Of a stretch of 64,000 nucleotides of DNA, positions 17,807 through 26,532 are shown in pieces. The notes under the pieces were generated by a model, which did no database searches, had not been told where the DNA came from, and saw only the letters and a list, made by a program, of their open reading frames with translations. Every line of letters begins with the position of its first letter. The first letter of the stretch is position 1. Position numbers and translations under genes: made by a program. Source of the stretch: Candidatus Binatia bacterium (GTDB lineage Bacteria > Desulfobacterota > Binatia > HRBIN30 > BPIQ01); the NCBI GenBank assembly GCA_026004195.1, contig BPIQ01000003.1:1-64000 (forward strand). Reading direction: 5' to 3'.

Positions 17807-18599
17807 ACGAAGAAGCTTTCTTCACCCAACGGGGCGGTCGCTTCTCGACGAAGGCGGCGAAGCCTTCGCGCACCTCCTCGGAAGCCAGCGAACGGCGGAA
17901 CATCGCGAAGTCGATCGTGGGAAGCTGGCGGTTCAGGTCGTGCTTGAGGGCGGCCCGCGCCTCGGGCGCCGTTTCCCGAACCCGCTCGATCGTTTCCTCG
18001 ACGGCCTCCGGGAACTTCTCGGGCGGCACGACGCGCGAGACGAGCCCCATCTCGTACGCCTCGCGCGCCGTGAAGGGAACGGCCGTGAAGAGGAGATACT
18101 TGGCGCGCCCCATGCCCACGCGCGTGGCGAGCCGGGCTCCGAGGTAGCAATCGGCGACACCGCGGAGAAGCTCGGGGACGCGGAAGCGGGCGTTTTCCGA
18201 CGCGACCGCGAGGTCGCCCATGAGCGTCATGACCAGGCCGCCGCCCTGGCAGTGGCCGTTGATCCCGAGAAGCACGATCTTCGGGCAGCGTTCGAACTCC
18301 ACGAAGGGAAGGAGGTCGATCCCGTCGGTCTCCCGGTCGAGACCCCCTCCGCCCTCGTGCTGCCCGCCCATCTCGCCGCCGACGCAGAAGTACTCCCCGG
18401 TCCCGGTCACCAGGAGGACGTCCACGTCGGGATCCCGCTCGGCCAGGACGGCCGCCTTCTTGATCCCGTGGTACATCTCGATCGTGAGCGCGTTGCGCCG
18501 TTCGGGCCGGTCGATGACGACGCGCAGCACTCCTCTTTCTTTCGTTGCACGCAAAAAGCGCGATCCGAGCTCGACGTTCTCGACCTTGCGGCTCGCCAT
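17799..18599 (-). CDS. Enoyl-CoA hydratase/isomerase family protein
   Basis: This 266-residue crotonase-fold protein has PERRNALTIEMY, the oxyanion-hole segments GEYFCVGGEMGG and GHCQGGGLVMTLMGDLAVA, and the family tail EGFAAFVEKRPPRW. The start MASRKVENV has a good GGAGG site 8 bases upstream; the longer frame covers the intergenic promoter. The catalytic glutamate pair of classic hydratases is not clearly conserved (EMGG and ELLRGVADC), so hydratase, isomerase or lyase remain possible. It is the first gene of the operon and divergent from the amidohydrolase. Confidence 0.86.
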   Translation of the reverse strand: MASRKVENVELGSRFLRATKERGVLRVVIDRPERRNALTIEMYHGIKKAAVLAERDPDVDVLLVTGTGEYFCVGGEMGGQHEGGGGLDRETDGIDLLPFVEFERCPKIVLLGINGHCQGGGLVMTLMGDLAVASENARFRVPELLRGVADCYLGARLATRVGMGRAKYLLFTAVPFTAREAYEMGLVSRVVPPEKFPEAVEETIERVRETAPEARAALKHDLNRQLPTIDFAMFRRSLASEEVREGFAAFVEKRPPRWVKKASSFD

Positions 18600-18771
18600 G
18601 GCCTCCACCTCCCCGCCGTTTTTCGCACACCGTCCCACGGCTTGCCAGTGGGATGGGACGGGCGGGGCTTTCGCGCGTCCACATAGCCGGCGCTTGCCAC
18701 CCCGGTCGGGTGGGGGAGCGGAGAACCGAACCGGCACCCCTTGAAGGCCGAGCCATCGTTCCCCTATATTA

Positions 18772-18787
18772 ACGAGCGTTTGTTCAC
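18772..18787. promoter_or_regulatory. TetR-type operator half-site in divergent promoter
   Basis: ACGAGCGTTTGTTCAC lies 30 bp upstream of the amidohydrolase start. Its right half TGTTCAC is identical to the half-site of the dyads at 26500, 43583 and 54388. Its left part overlaps AACGAGCGTTTGTT, which differs at two positions from the perfect palindrome at 17787. It is probably an operator shared by both divergent units. Confidence 0.5.
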
Positions 18788-18817
18788 CTAGTTGGGGCCG
18801 CAACAGGAGGGGAAACG

Positions 18818-19940
18818 ATGGCTCGCGAGTACAACCTCATTTCCGCCGACTCCCACGTTCTCGAACCGCCGCACCTCTGGAAGGAGTACCTGCCGAAGAA
18901 GTTCCACGACAAGGCACCGAAGGTCGTGCCCGACGGAGAGGGCGGGGACGCCTGGCAGTTCGGGCCGGACGTACCGCCGGCACCGATCGGGATTTACGCT
19001 TCGGCCGGTCGCAAGCACGAGGACGTGCGGTGGACGGGCGTGACCTTCGCCGAAGCGAACCAGGGGAACTTCCGGGGGGAGCCGCGCCTCCGCGAGATGG
19101 ACGAGGACGGCGTGGACGCGGAAGTCCTCTACGGATCGGCGCGCACGATGAGCCACTTCTTCTCCGACCCCGACCCGGAGTTCCACCTGGCCGGCGTGCA
19201 GGCGTTCAACAACTGGATGTACGAGGAGTTCCTCCGCATCTCTCCCGAGCGGCTCGTCGGTATCGCCGTGATGCCCGCCCTCGGCGTCGACGCTTGCATC
19301 ACGGGAGATGGAACGCTGCGCGAAGCTCGGCTTTCGCGGCGTCCACATCATGACCTTTCCGAGCGCGGGCCCCACGCTCCAGCCCGAGGACGACCGCTTC
19401 TGGGACGCGGCGCAGAGCCTCGGCATGCCCGTGCACATCCACGTTCGGATCATGCGGAAGATCCAGCGTCCCAAGCCCAAGGGCGTACGCGGCGGAGACC
19501 TGACGGGGCTCGCGAACGTGGGCGCGGTGGACATGATGACGGACATGCCGGAGATCATTTCCGCGGGTGTCCACGACCGCTTTCCGGACCTCGTCTTCGT
19601 TTCCGTCGAAGCCGGCTCGGGTTGGATCCCCTACATTCTCGAGCAGCTCGACGACCGCTACTGGCGGAACCGCTACTGGCTACCGGTCAAGCTCAAGCAC
19701 CAACCGAGCGAGTACTACCGGCGGAACTGGCGGTCGACGTTCATGATCGACCACTACGCCGTCGACAACCGCTACCGGCTCGGCGTCGACAACATGATGT
19801 GGGCTTCGGACTACCCGCACCACGGGTGCGACTGGCCGGAAACGCGGCGGGTCGTCGAGGACATGTTCCGGAACGTGCCGCTCGAAGAACGCCGCAAGAT
19901 GTGCGCGCTCAACGCGGCCAAGCTCTACAAGCTCGTCTGA
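18818..19940 (+). CDS. PF04909-type amidohydrolase/decarboxylase, one frameshift
   Basis: This TIM-barrel metal-dependent hydrolase of the amidohydrolase_2 class has about 373 residues when restored. It opens with the metal-binding ISADSHVLEPPHLWKEYLP, has MPVHIHVRI mid-barrel, and ends with the conserved MMWASDYPHHGCDWP. It closely matches the intact paralogue at 43615. At 19301-19304 a GGG run carries one extra G: GVDACIT is in the first frame and EMERCAKLGFRGVHIM in the next. Members perform non-oxidative decarboxylation or hydrolysis of small aromatic or cyclic acids. The promoter faces the enoyl-CoA hydratase operon, suggesting one pathway. Confidence 0.82.
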
Positions 19941-19959
19941 ACGGCGGGCGCGAGAGCTC

Positions 19960-20751
19960 TCAGAGAAGCCCGGTCGCGAGCCCCAGAGCGACGCCGAAAA
20001 GGAGCACCCCGGCGAGGGTGCGCACGAAACCCACGCTCGTCCTGGGCAGGAGCGAGCGTCCCAGGTAAGCGCCGCCGAAGGCGGAAAGGCACGCGGCTCC
20101 GACGAGGACGGAGTCCTGGCGCGGCATGCTTGCCAGCGTGGCGAAGAAAAACGACCGGCCGTAGACCGAAAGCCGCACGATGTCGACGAGAAGGCCCAGC
20201 GCTGCTTGCGTCGCCGCCAGCCGGGCAGGCGCAAGCCCCAGGGGCACGAGAAACGCGGCCCGGAGCGCTCCCTGGTGACCGGAGAGGCCGCCGAAAAAGC
20301 CCGAAAGAACGCCTCCGAGAGGAAGCCAACGGGGCGGCGTGCGAAATGCCCGCAGCGACGGAACCAGTTCGAAAAGGGCGAAAACGAAGATCAGGATCCC
20401 GAGAACGAGGCCGAGCGGCGTCACCGTAGCCGTTTTCGCCCCGAGGGACCACTCCCAGAGGGGCCTCTGCCGCCCGGCGAGAAGACCGAGGAGTGTCGCG
20501 CCGACCCACGCCGACCCCACGGCCGGAAGGCCGAAATGAAGGACCACGCGCCGGTCGACCTCGCGCCAGAGAAGCGAGAGCTTGAAGGCGTTGTTCGCGG
20601 CGTGCACGACGGCCGTCGAGGCCACGGCGACTTCCGGGGAGAAAAAAAGCGCGAAGGCGGGCAAGAGGAGCGTGCCTAGGCCGAAGCCGACGGAAAGCGT
20701 GAGTGCCGAGACGAAAAACGCCACCGCACAGACGAGAACCCAGGCCGCCAT
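19960..20751 (-). CDS. TSUP (TauE/SafE) family membrane permease
   Basis: This 263-residue, very hydrophobic protein has about eight transmembrane helices. The family hallmark segments are GFGLGTLLLPAFALF near residue 25, AVVHAANNAFK near 48, and GVLSGFFGGLSGHQGALRAAFLVP near 150 (G-rich glycine-helix). TSUP proteins export or import sulfur-containing or organic anions such as sulfite, sulfoacetate or taurine. The ligand here is unknown. It converges on the amidohydrolase gene and is monocistronic. Confidence 0.85.
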   Translation of the reverse strand: MAAWVLVCAVAFFVSALTLSVGFGLGTLLLPAFALFFSPEVAVASTAVVHAANNAFKLSLLWREVDRRVVLHFGLPAVGSAWVGATLLGLLAGRQRPLWEWSLGAKTATVTPLGLVLGILIFVFALFELVPSLRAFRTPPRWLPLGGVLSGFFGGLSGHQGALRAAFLVPLGLAPARLAATQAALGLLVDIVRLSVYGRSFFFATLASMPRQDSVLVGAACLSAFGGAYLGRSLLPRTSVGFVRTLAGVLLFGVALGLATGLL

Positions 20752-20811
20752 TCCTTCTCACCGCAACCGCGCATCCTAGCAGAGGACACGACGTTTCGGA
20801 CATGCACAACC

Positions 20812-21244
20812 GGACGGCGCCCGCCCGGACGCGACGGAGCGCGTCCCTCCGGGATCGCCCGTCGCGTTTCGCCGCATCGAAATTCGGAGGGCCACGCTCT
20901 GTCGTGGCCGTGTTCATCGGAGGGACCCGCTCTGTCGGGTCCGTGTTCGCGCTTGCCCGGAACGTCGATCCGCCCCACGTCCCCCCCCCGGACGCGACGG
21001 AGCGCGTCCCTCCGGCGGGGTCGTGTCCGCCCAGCGGTCGCCGCGCGTCGTTGCAAAGGTCATCGGACACTTCCAACCCCCCGCCCCCCGGACGCGCCGG
21101 AGCGCGTCCCGGCGGATCGCCCGTCGCGTGTTGCGCATCGAATTCGGAGGGACCACGCTCTGTCGTGGCCGTGTTCCTGCGCTTGCCCGGAACGTCGATC
21201 CGCCCCACGTCCCCCCCCGGACGCGACGGAGCGGGACACAGCGA
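20812..21244. repeat. Hairpin repeat array 3
   Basis: All three hairpin types occur: type 1 (GGACGCG-loop-CGCGTCC), type 2 (GCCACG-CTCTGT-CGTGGC) and type 3 (GACCCG-CTCTGT-CGGGTC). Two spacer segments recur, one with CGTCGATCCGCCCCACGTCC and one with a CGAATTCGGAGG-like lead-in. The right end stops inside a stem where it meets the truncated secreted-protein gene. Confidence 0.82.
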
Positions 21245-21464
21245 ACGGATAGGTGCTTCTGCCTCTTGCCAGGCTCCAGTGAGCTTCCGTGGGTTCGTTT
21301 TTCGGGGCCCTCCCCGCGTAACCTTCGATTCGGACGACGAGCGGCCCGCGAAACCGGTCGTGCGCGACTCCCTGGGCACGCGACGGGGTTCCCGACACCG
21401 CGATCGAGAGCAAGGTGAGAGTTGCAAGGGCCGTCGAGCGAACCCGGAGGGAACGGCCGAGCAT
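21236..21464 (-). pseudogene. Secreted protein gene truncated by repeat array 3
   Basis: The frame starts with a clear Sec signal peptide (MLGRSLRVRSTALATLTLL...PSRAQG). It continues into a plausible mature domain: PLVVRIEGYAGRAPKNEPTE, then HWSLARGRSTYPFAV. After this the translation is only the arginine-rich readthrough of the hairpin repeats. The gene has therefore lost its 3' end exactly where the array begins. I do not recognise the domain with certainty. The surviving piece is about 75 residues. Confidence 0.6.
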
Positions 21465-21485
21465 CGAGATCCGCGGCGTCGCGCC

Positions 21486-21794
21486 TCACTTCCCGGAGGG
21501 GAGGCGCACTTTCTCCGCCACGAGTTTTCCCTCGGCCGTCTTCGCCTCCACCGCTATCCGGTCACCCACGTGGATTTCGTCGCGGGTCGCCGCTTTTTCC
21601 CCCTTGCGGTAACGCGTCTTTTCTCCGAGGAGCACGGTGACCTTCTTCCCGGAGCTCTCCTCGACGACGATCGCATCGGCGGTGACGTCGCGTACGACTC
21701 CCAGGACCTTGTGGGTGTGCCCCTCGTGCGCGAGCACCGAGCTCGCACCGAGAAACAAGGCCAGAACCCACCGTTTCGGGGCTCTCGCTTTCAT
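21486..21794 (-). CDS. Small exported DUF5666-like protein
   Basis: This 102-residue protein has a signal peptide (MKARAPKRWVLALFLGASSVLA) followed by HEGHTHKVLGVVRDV, a His-rich start, and an OB-like beta domain: ADAIVVEESSGKKVTVLLGEKTRYRKG...VGDRIAVEAK. That beta domain is typical of DUF5666/copper-handling periplasmic small proteins. The start was placed at MKARAP, with SD-like GAAGG upstream; a longer frame adds only charged residues. The role may be metal binding. It lies downstream of a cytochrome c gene on the same strand. Confidence 0.7.
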   Translation of the reverse strand: MKARAPKRWVLALFLGASSVLAHEGHTHKVLGVVRDVTADAIVVEESSGKKVTVLLGEKTRYRKGEKAATRDEIHVGDRIAVEAKTAEGKLVAEKVRLPSGK

Positions 21795-21875
21795 GTCCTT
21801 CTCCTTTCTCGCACTCGGCCGTGTTTTCCCCACTCCGGCTTCTCGATGCCGCCCACCGTGCGCGCATCGCGCGGG

Positions 21876-22466
21876 CTAAGGCCTTTCGCCCTCGAGGAAA
21901 CGGCGGATGGCCTCTTCCTCTTCCCACTCCCGTGCGCTTTTCGGATTGAGTCGCTCCATCTCCGCGATTTCCTCCTCGGTGATGTCCGGTAAATGCCGGA
22001 TGAAGTGGACGAGCTTCCAGGTCTCCCTATCGTCGTCTTCTTCTTCCTCCTCCTCTACCCACGCCGGCATTCCAGTGAAACGGATGCCGTTCCGGATGAT
22101 GTAGTAAAGCTCGCCGTCCGTCAGCGACTGCGTCGCTTCTTTTCGCATGTCGGGTGCAGGAGGGTAGAGTGCCCGGCCGATCGCGGTTTGACCGCTTCCG
22201 TCGTTGGCGTGGCAGAGGGCGCAATGGTCCGCGAAGTGAGCACGGGCCTCCCGCAGAACGCCCTCGTCGAGCGGTACCGGGTTCGAAAGTCGCCGCGCGG
22301 CAGCCGGGATGGCGAGCAGGCGGAGGCGCCGGGCCACGAACGTTTCGAGCGCGGACGGCGGGCGTCTCGTGCCGAGACCTCGCTGCGCGAAATCGAAAAA
22401 CGCCCACCCGGCGAAGACCAGGAGAAAAAGGAAGACGAGCCCGAGCCACCGCAGCATCCGTCCCAT
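21876..22466 (-). CDS. Membrane-anchored monohaem cytochrome c
   Basis: This 196-residue protein has an N-terminal membrane anchor (WLGLVFLFLLVFAGWAFF), then a class I cytochrome c domain with the haem motif CALCH near residue 86 and the axial Met in FTGMPAWVEE. An acidic EEEEEEDDD loop follows the Met site. The single haem suggests electron transfer to or from a periplasmic enzyme. Its neighbour is the small DUF5666-like protein downstream; no oxidase subunit is nearby. Confidence 0.85.
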   Translation of the reverse strand: MGRMLRWLGLVFLFLLVFAGWAFFDFAQRGLGTRRPPSALETFVARRLRLLAIPAAARRLSNPVPLDEGVLREARAHFADHCALCHANDGSGQTAIGRALYPPAPDMRKEATQSLTDGELYYIIRNGIRFTGMPAWVEEEEEEDDDRETWKLVHFIRHLPDITEEEIAEMERLNPKSAREWEEEEAIRRFLEGERP

Positions 22467-22647
22467 ACGGCCTTACCCCTGAAACCTGCCCTCGTTCGGC
22501 ACTCATCTTCGCCCTCCACCTCGGGCGCGGCAAGCCCGGATGGAGGCGGCCGGGCTGGAAGCCCCTGGAACCCCGGTCCCGGTCGAGGTTTCCTGTGCCT
22601 CCTGCCCGGCTTCTCCTTCCTGCCCGGACAACGGGGGAGGAAGGGGC

Positions 22648-22674
22648 TTGACATGAAGCTGAAAATCAATTTCA
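22648..22674 (+). promoter_or_regulatory. Promoter with Fur-box-like dyad upstream of bfd
   Basis: TTGACA at 22648-22653 is a good -35 element. Seven bases further, TGAAAATCAATTTCA (22660-22674) is a 7-1-7 inverted repeat close to the Fur consensus and would cover the -10 region. The local AT-rich sequence is unusual in this GC-rich window. Iron-responsive repression of bfd fits the gene's known role. Confidence 0.6.
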
Positions 22675-22701
22675 TTTGGTTCTGCGCTCGGGATTGTTCC
22701 G

Positions 22702-22899
22702 ATGATCTTCTGTCTCTGTGCCGGAGTGACCGACGAAGCCATCGAGGCCGCCATCGAGTCGGGGGCCAGGACCGTGGCCCAGGTGAGCCGGATGACCGGA
22801 GCGGCCCGCCACTGCGGGCCCTGCCGCGAAGCGCTGGCGGAGGTGGTTCGGCGCCGGATCCGGCCGGAGCCTGCCGAGTCCCCGGTCACCGAACCCTGA
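22702..22899 (+). CDS. bfd: Bacterioferritin-associated ferredoxin (BFD-like)
   Basis: This 65-residue [2Fe-2S] protein has the four-cysteine pattern CLC near residue 4 and CGPC near residue 38, and the helix GVTDEAIEAAIESGARTVAQV. Bfd donates electrons to bacterioferritin to release stored iron. The gene lies upstream of bfr in the same direction, but hairpin array 4 has been placed between the two. A Fur-box-like site precedes it. Confidence 0.85.
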   Translation: MIFCLCAGVTDEAIEAAIESGARTVAQVSRMTGAARHCGPCREALAEVVRRRIRPEPAESPVTEP

Positions 22900-22928
22900 C
22901 GGTCTCGTCGGTTCGGCATCCGGCATTC

Positions 22929-23408
22929 CCCCGGACGCGACGGAGCGCGTCCCTCCGGATGCGGCGTTTCGCCCAACGAATCGGAGGGCCACGCTCTGTC
23001 GTGGCCGTGTTCGTCGGAGGGACCGCCCCTGTCGGGTCCGTGTTCGTGGGTGGTACGTCGTCCCCCAACCCCCGGACGCGACGGAGCGCGTCCCTCCGGA
23101 TGCGGCGTTTCGTCCAACGAATCGGAGGGCCACGCTCTGTCGTGGCCGTGTTCGTCGGAGGGACCGCCCCTGTCGGGTCCGTGTTCGCGGGTGGTACGTC
23201 GTCCCCCCAACCCCCGGACGCGACGGAGCGCGTCCCTCCGTGCGGCGTTTCGCCAACGAATCGGAGGGCCACGCTCTGTCGTGGCCGTGTTCGTCGGAGG
23301 GACCCGCTCTGTCGGGTCCCCGATCGTTCGTGACCTCGACCGTCATCGGTCACCGACGGCTCCGTCCCCCCAACCCCCGGACGCGACGGAGCGCGTCCCT
23401 GCGTCCGC
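22929..23408. repeat. Hairpin repeat array 4 (most regular)
   Basis: The order type 1, spacer, type 2, short linker CGTGTTCGTCGGAGG, type 3, spacer, type 1 is repeated three times and closed by a final type-1 hairpin. One spacer contains GCGGCGTTTCG(C/T)CCAACGAAT, the other GGTGGTACGTCGTCCCCC. Two of the type-3 copies carry GACCGC in place of GACCCG and so pair less well. The unit length is about 145 bp. It separates bfd from bfr. Confidence 0.88.
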
Positions 23409-23461
23409 CGCCTTGACGCCGCGGATCGAAGCCTTATTCTCGCCGGTCGGAGGACGAAAGG

Positions 23462-23932
23462 ATGAAAGGCGACCCCACCCTGATCGAGGCACTCAACGAA
23501 ATCCTCACCGGCGAGCTCACCGGGATCAACCAGTACTTCGCGCACGCGCGGATGTGCGAGCACTGGGGCTACAAGCGGCTCGCCGAGGTCACGCGGAAAG
23601 AGTCCCTCGAGGAAATGAAGCACGCCGACGAGCTGATCGAACGCATCCTCTACCTCGAAGGCGTGCCCAACGTGCAGCGCCTGGGAAAAGTCCAGATCGG
23701 ACAGACCGTGCCCGAACAGCTCCGGCTCGACCTCGCGCTCGAGAGCGAGGCCGTCGGCCGGCTCAACCGGACGATCGCTCTCGCACGCGAGAAGGGAGAC
23801 CACGGCACGTGCGAGCTGCTCGAGAAGATCCTCCGCTCCGAGGAGGAGCACGTCGAGTGGCTCGAAGCCCAACTGAACCTGATTCGGCAGATCGGCGAGC
23901 AGAACTACCTGGCCCAGCAGATCCGCGACTGA
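23462..23932 (+). CDS. bfr: Bacterioferritin
   Basis: This 156-residue four-helix bacterioferritin has the ferroxidase ligands in ILTGELTGINQYF, EEMKHADELIERILYLEG and LLEKILRSEEEHVEWLE, and the haem-ligand methionine in LEEMKHAD. It starts MKGDPTLIEALNE, preceded by GGACGAAAGG. The 24-subunit shell oxidises and stores iron. Its partner bfd is upstream beyond the repeat array. Confidence 0.95.
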   Translation: MKGDPTLIEALNEILTGELTGINQYFAHARMCEHWGYKRLAEVTRKESLEEMKHADELIERILYLEGVPNVQRLGKVQIGQTVPEQLRLDLALESEAVGRLNRTIALAREKGDHGTCELLEKILRSEEEHVEWLEAQLNLIRQIGEQNYLAQQIRD

Positions 23933-23951
23933 AGGTCGCGGCGGCTCGCTC

Positions 23952-25232
23952 TCACGGCTCGTCGGCGACGCGAGCGGCCTTGTAGGCGAAGCGAGGCAAC
24001 CCTCCCGGGGGAAGGAGCGTGACCTCCGCCGGGACGCCGAGTCGCTCTCGGAGCGTCCCCGCGAGCTTTTCTTCGAGGCCGGCCGGAGGCACGGCTCCCT
24101 GGAACTCCACACGCAGCTCGAGACGCCCGGTGTCCCTTTGGCGCCGGACGATCTGGTACTCTGCCGAGGGGCGCGACACCTCGGGGAATTCGTAGAGGAC
24201 GAGAGCCACGTCGACGGGAAGCACGTTCCGTCCCGCCACCTTCACGATGTCGCGAACGCGTCCCTCGTAGAAGAGCCTCCGGTGCGTCTCGCCGCAGGGG
24301 CAGGGCTTTTCGTTCCACCGCACGACGTCCTCGAGATCGTAGCGGAGAAGGAAGTTGTCTTTCTCGAGAACGCTCACGACGAGGCTTCCCCGCTCGCCGT
24401 GGCCGCAGGGGCGGCCCGTCGCGAGATCGAGAACCTCGACGACCGCCAGGTCCTCGCACACGTGCGCGCCGTCCTGCTCCTCGCACGCCGTGCCCAGGAG
24501 GGGTAGCGCCTCGAGACCCGAGCTCACGGTGAGATACTGCTGGGAGGGGTGATCGCCCGCGATCGTCAGGTTGAGATCCCTCTCCGGGTCGAGACCGAGT
24601 CGGCGTGCCGCGTCGGCGTACGTGCGGGCGACGTTACCGAAAAGCCGGTAGCCGTCCGGACGCAAGCGCCGCCAGAGCTCGACGACGTCCCGGATGTGCT
24701 CTTCTCCGACGGGAGGGCCCGACGGAATGTTGAGGCAACCGAGCTTCTCGATCCCGTGGCTGAAGTGCCAGCCGCCCGCGTTGAGGCCGAACGGGTGCGC
24801 GTTGGCCAGGCTCTTTCCGGGGCGCAATCCCCAGCGCCACCTGCCGCGGCAGGAGGCCGCGTAATCCACCTCCAGGTCCTTTTTCGTCCAGAGAATGAGC
24901 GTCGGCCGCCCCGTCGTTCCCGTCGAAGCACCGAGCCGGACGCAGCGCTCGGGTGGCGCTCCGCGGTAATCGCCGAACGGCGGAAACTCGGCTTCGCTCG
25001 CGCGAAGCTCTTCCTTGCGCGTCGTCGGAAGGCATCGGAAATCCTCGAAGGAACGCACGTCCTCCCGACTCGCGCCGTGCCGCTCGAACTTCCGGCGGAA
25101 GAACGGCACGGGCTGCGACCAGACGCGGTCGAGCTGGCGAGCGAGACGCTGCCACTGGAGGTCCAGGATCTTCTCCCGGGGGAGCGTCTGGATTTCCGGG
25201 TGGTAGAACTTGCGGTCGGAAAGGACGCTCAT
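23952..25232 (-). CDS. Phenylacetate-CoA ligase-like protein (PaaK/CapK family), copy B
   Basis: This 426-residue ANL-fold ligase of the PaaK/CapK type has the N-terminal RLARQLDRVWSQPVPFFRRKF, P-loop RLGASTGTTGRPTLI near residue 98, RYDLEDVVRWNEKPCPCGETHRRL near 300, and the hinge GRVRDIVKVAGRNVLPVDV. The cysteine-rich CPCG loop may bind zinc. Its ATG overlaps the stop of the upstream homologue (ATGA), so the two are translationally coupled and may form one heteromeric or sequential activity. The acid substrate is unknown. Confidence 0.84.
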   Translation of the reverse strand: MSVLSDRKFYHPEIQTLPREKILDLQWQRLARQLDRVWSQPVPFFRRKFERHGASREDVRSFEDFRCLPTTRKEELRASEAEFPPFGDYRGAPPERCVRLGASTGTTGRPTLILWTKKDLEVDYAASCRGRWRWGLRPGKSLANAHPFGLNAGGWHFSHGIEKLGCLNIPSGPPVGEEHIRDVVELWRRLRPDGYRLFGNVARTYADAARRLGLDPERDLNLTIAGDHPSQQYLTVSSGLEALPLLGTACEEQDGAHVCEDLAVVEVLDLATGRPCGHGERGSLVVSVLEKDNFLLRYDLEDVVRWNEKPCPCGETHRRLFYEGRVRDIVKVAGRNVLPVDVALVLYEFPEVSRPSAEYQIVRRQRDTGRLELRVEFQGAVPPAGLEEKLAGTLRERLGVPAEVTLLPPGGLPRFAYKAARVADEP

Positions 25233-26491
25233 TTTCCGCGCAGGTCCACGATCGCACCCTCGAAGCGAGGGGGCACGGCAGTCTCCGGTATCTCCGTCTC
25301 CGCTACGAGATCGACGTCCATCTGGATGAGCACGGTGGCTTTCACGCGCTCGGCGACGCGGCGCGCGAAGCCTTCCCGGTCGGCGGGCTCTTCCCGCAAG
25401 CCCAGGCGTAAACGCGCGCGGTCGTAGCGGGAGTCGGGAGCGTGGTCGACCAGGATCTGGAAGCGGGCGACCTCGGGGAACTCGGAAAGCGCCGCGTGGA
25501 CCTGCGAGGGGTGCACGAGAACCCCCTTGATCTTGCGGATGGCACCGGCTTGCCCGACGAAACGGAGCCGCGGAGCCCGATTCCCGCAGCGGCAGGCGTC
25601 GGGAAGGAGGCGAAACACGTCGCGGGGAGCGTAGCGCACGAGCGGTAGCGCCCGGCGTCCGAGCAGCGTGACGACGAGCTCCCCCACCCCGCCCGGCCCC
25701 ACCGGCTCGCCGGTCTCCGGGTCGAGAAACTCGCAGAAGAGGTCGCGCGCGTGAAGATGCATGCCGTCGTGGAAGCGGCACTCCCCCGCGAGAGGCCCGA
25801 TCTGAGCTTCGCCGCAGTGGTCGAAAAGCTCGATCCCGAACATCTCCTCGAGCTCGCGCCGGAGCTTCGGTGTGAGGGCCTCGGCCGTGGAGAAGCCGAC
25901 CCGGTACCGGAGGTCGCGCCGGGGGTCGAGCCCCATCTCGCGCGCGGTGTCGCCGAGGTGGGCGAGAAAACTCGGCGTTCCCGCGTACACCGTGGCTCCG
26001 TAGTCGCGCGCCACCTGCACCTGGAGTCGGCTCGCTCCGGTGCCGCCGTTGATGACGAGACAGCCGTACTCTTCGAAGGCGCGATGGAGGCGCAGCCCCC
26101 CGGGCATGATGTGGTACGAGAGCGTGACGTGCACGATTTCGCGGGGGCGGACTCCCATCGCCGCGATGGCTTCTTTCAGGACGGGCGTGCCTCCGCGCTC
26201 CTCGGCGAGGCGGGGGATGTAGATCGGACCCGGCGAGGTGTGAAGCGAAGCGATCTCGGAGGGCGGGACGGCGAGAAAATCACCGAAGGGCGGATTTTCC
26301 CTCTGGCGTGCGACGAGCTCCGTTTTCTCCGTGCGAGGGACGCGCTCGCGGAACTCGCCGTAGTCGCGAAGCTTCGTGGGATCGACGCGGGCGCGGTCGA
26401 AGAGATTCCGGTAGTGGGGCGAGTGCTCGTAGACCCAGACCAGAGTTTCCCGAAGCCGCTCGAACGCTTCCCCGGTCGGAGGCCAGGTCAT
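25229..26491 (-). CDS. Phenylacetate-CoA ligase-like protein (PaaK/CapK family), copy A
   Basis: This 420-residue member has LVWVYEHSPHYRNLFDRA at the start, a diverged P-loop ASLHTSPGPIYIPRL in place of the usual SSGTTG, then GFSTAEALTPKLR, FDHCGEAQIGPLAGEC, and a CRCG zinc-like loop. The hinge reads GQAGAIRKIKGVLVHPSQV. The altered P-loop suggests reduced or different nucleotide use compared with copy B, which has a normal one. It is first in the two-gene operon, and a TetR-type dyad lies 9 bp upstream of the start. Confidence 0.82.
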   Translation of the reverse strand: MTWPPTGEAFERLRETLVWVYEHSPHYRNLFDRARVDPTKLRDYGEFRERVPRTEKTELVARQRENPPFGDFLAVPPSEIASLHTSPGPIYIPRLAEERGGTPVLKEAIAAMGVRPREIVHVTLSYHIMPGGLRLHRAFEEYGCLVINGGTGASRLQVQVARDYGATVYAGTPSFLAHLGDTAREMGLDPRRDLRYRVGFSTAEALTPKLRRELEEMFGIELFDHCGEAQIGPLAGECRFHDGMHLHARDLFCEFLDPETGEPVGPGGVGELVVTLLGRRALPLVRYAPRDVFRLLPDACRCGNRAPRLRFVGQAGAIRKIKGVLVHPSQVHAALSEFPEVARFQILVDHAPDSRYDRARLRLGLREEPADREGFARRVAERVKATVLIQMDVDLVAETEIPETAVPPRFEGAIVDLRGK

Positions 26492-26499
26492 CGCCCGCG

Positions 26500-26515
26500 G
26501 TTAACAAATGTTCAC
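26500..26515. promoter_or_regulatory. TetR-type operator upstream of PaaK-like operon
   Basis: GTTAACAAATGTTCAC matches the dyad GTGAACA-nn-TGTTCAC at 54388 in all but one half-site position. It lies immediately before the first PaaK-like gene and at the edge of repeat array 5. Confidence 0.6.
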
Positions 26516-26532
26516 ATGGGAGGCAAGATACC

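Noticed and set aside
22929-23408. Array 4 and its relatives as CRISPR arrays
   Set aside because: Repeats are not separated by unique spacers; the spacers themselves recur, the unit is compound (three hairpin types), and no cas gene is present.
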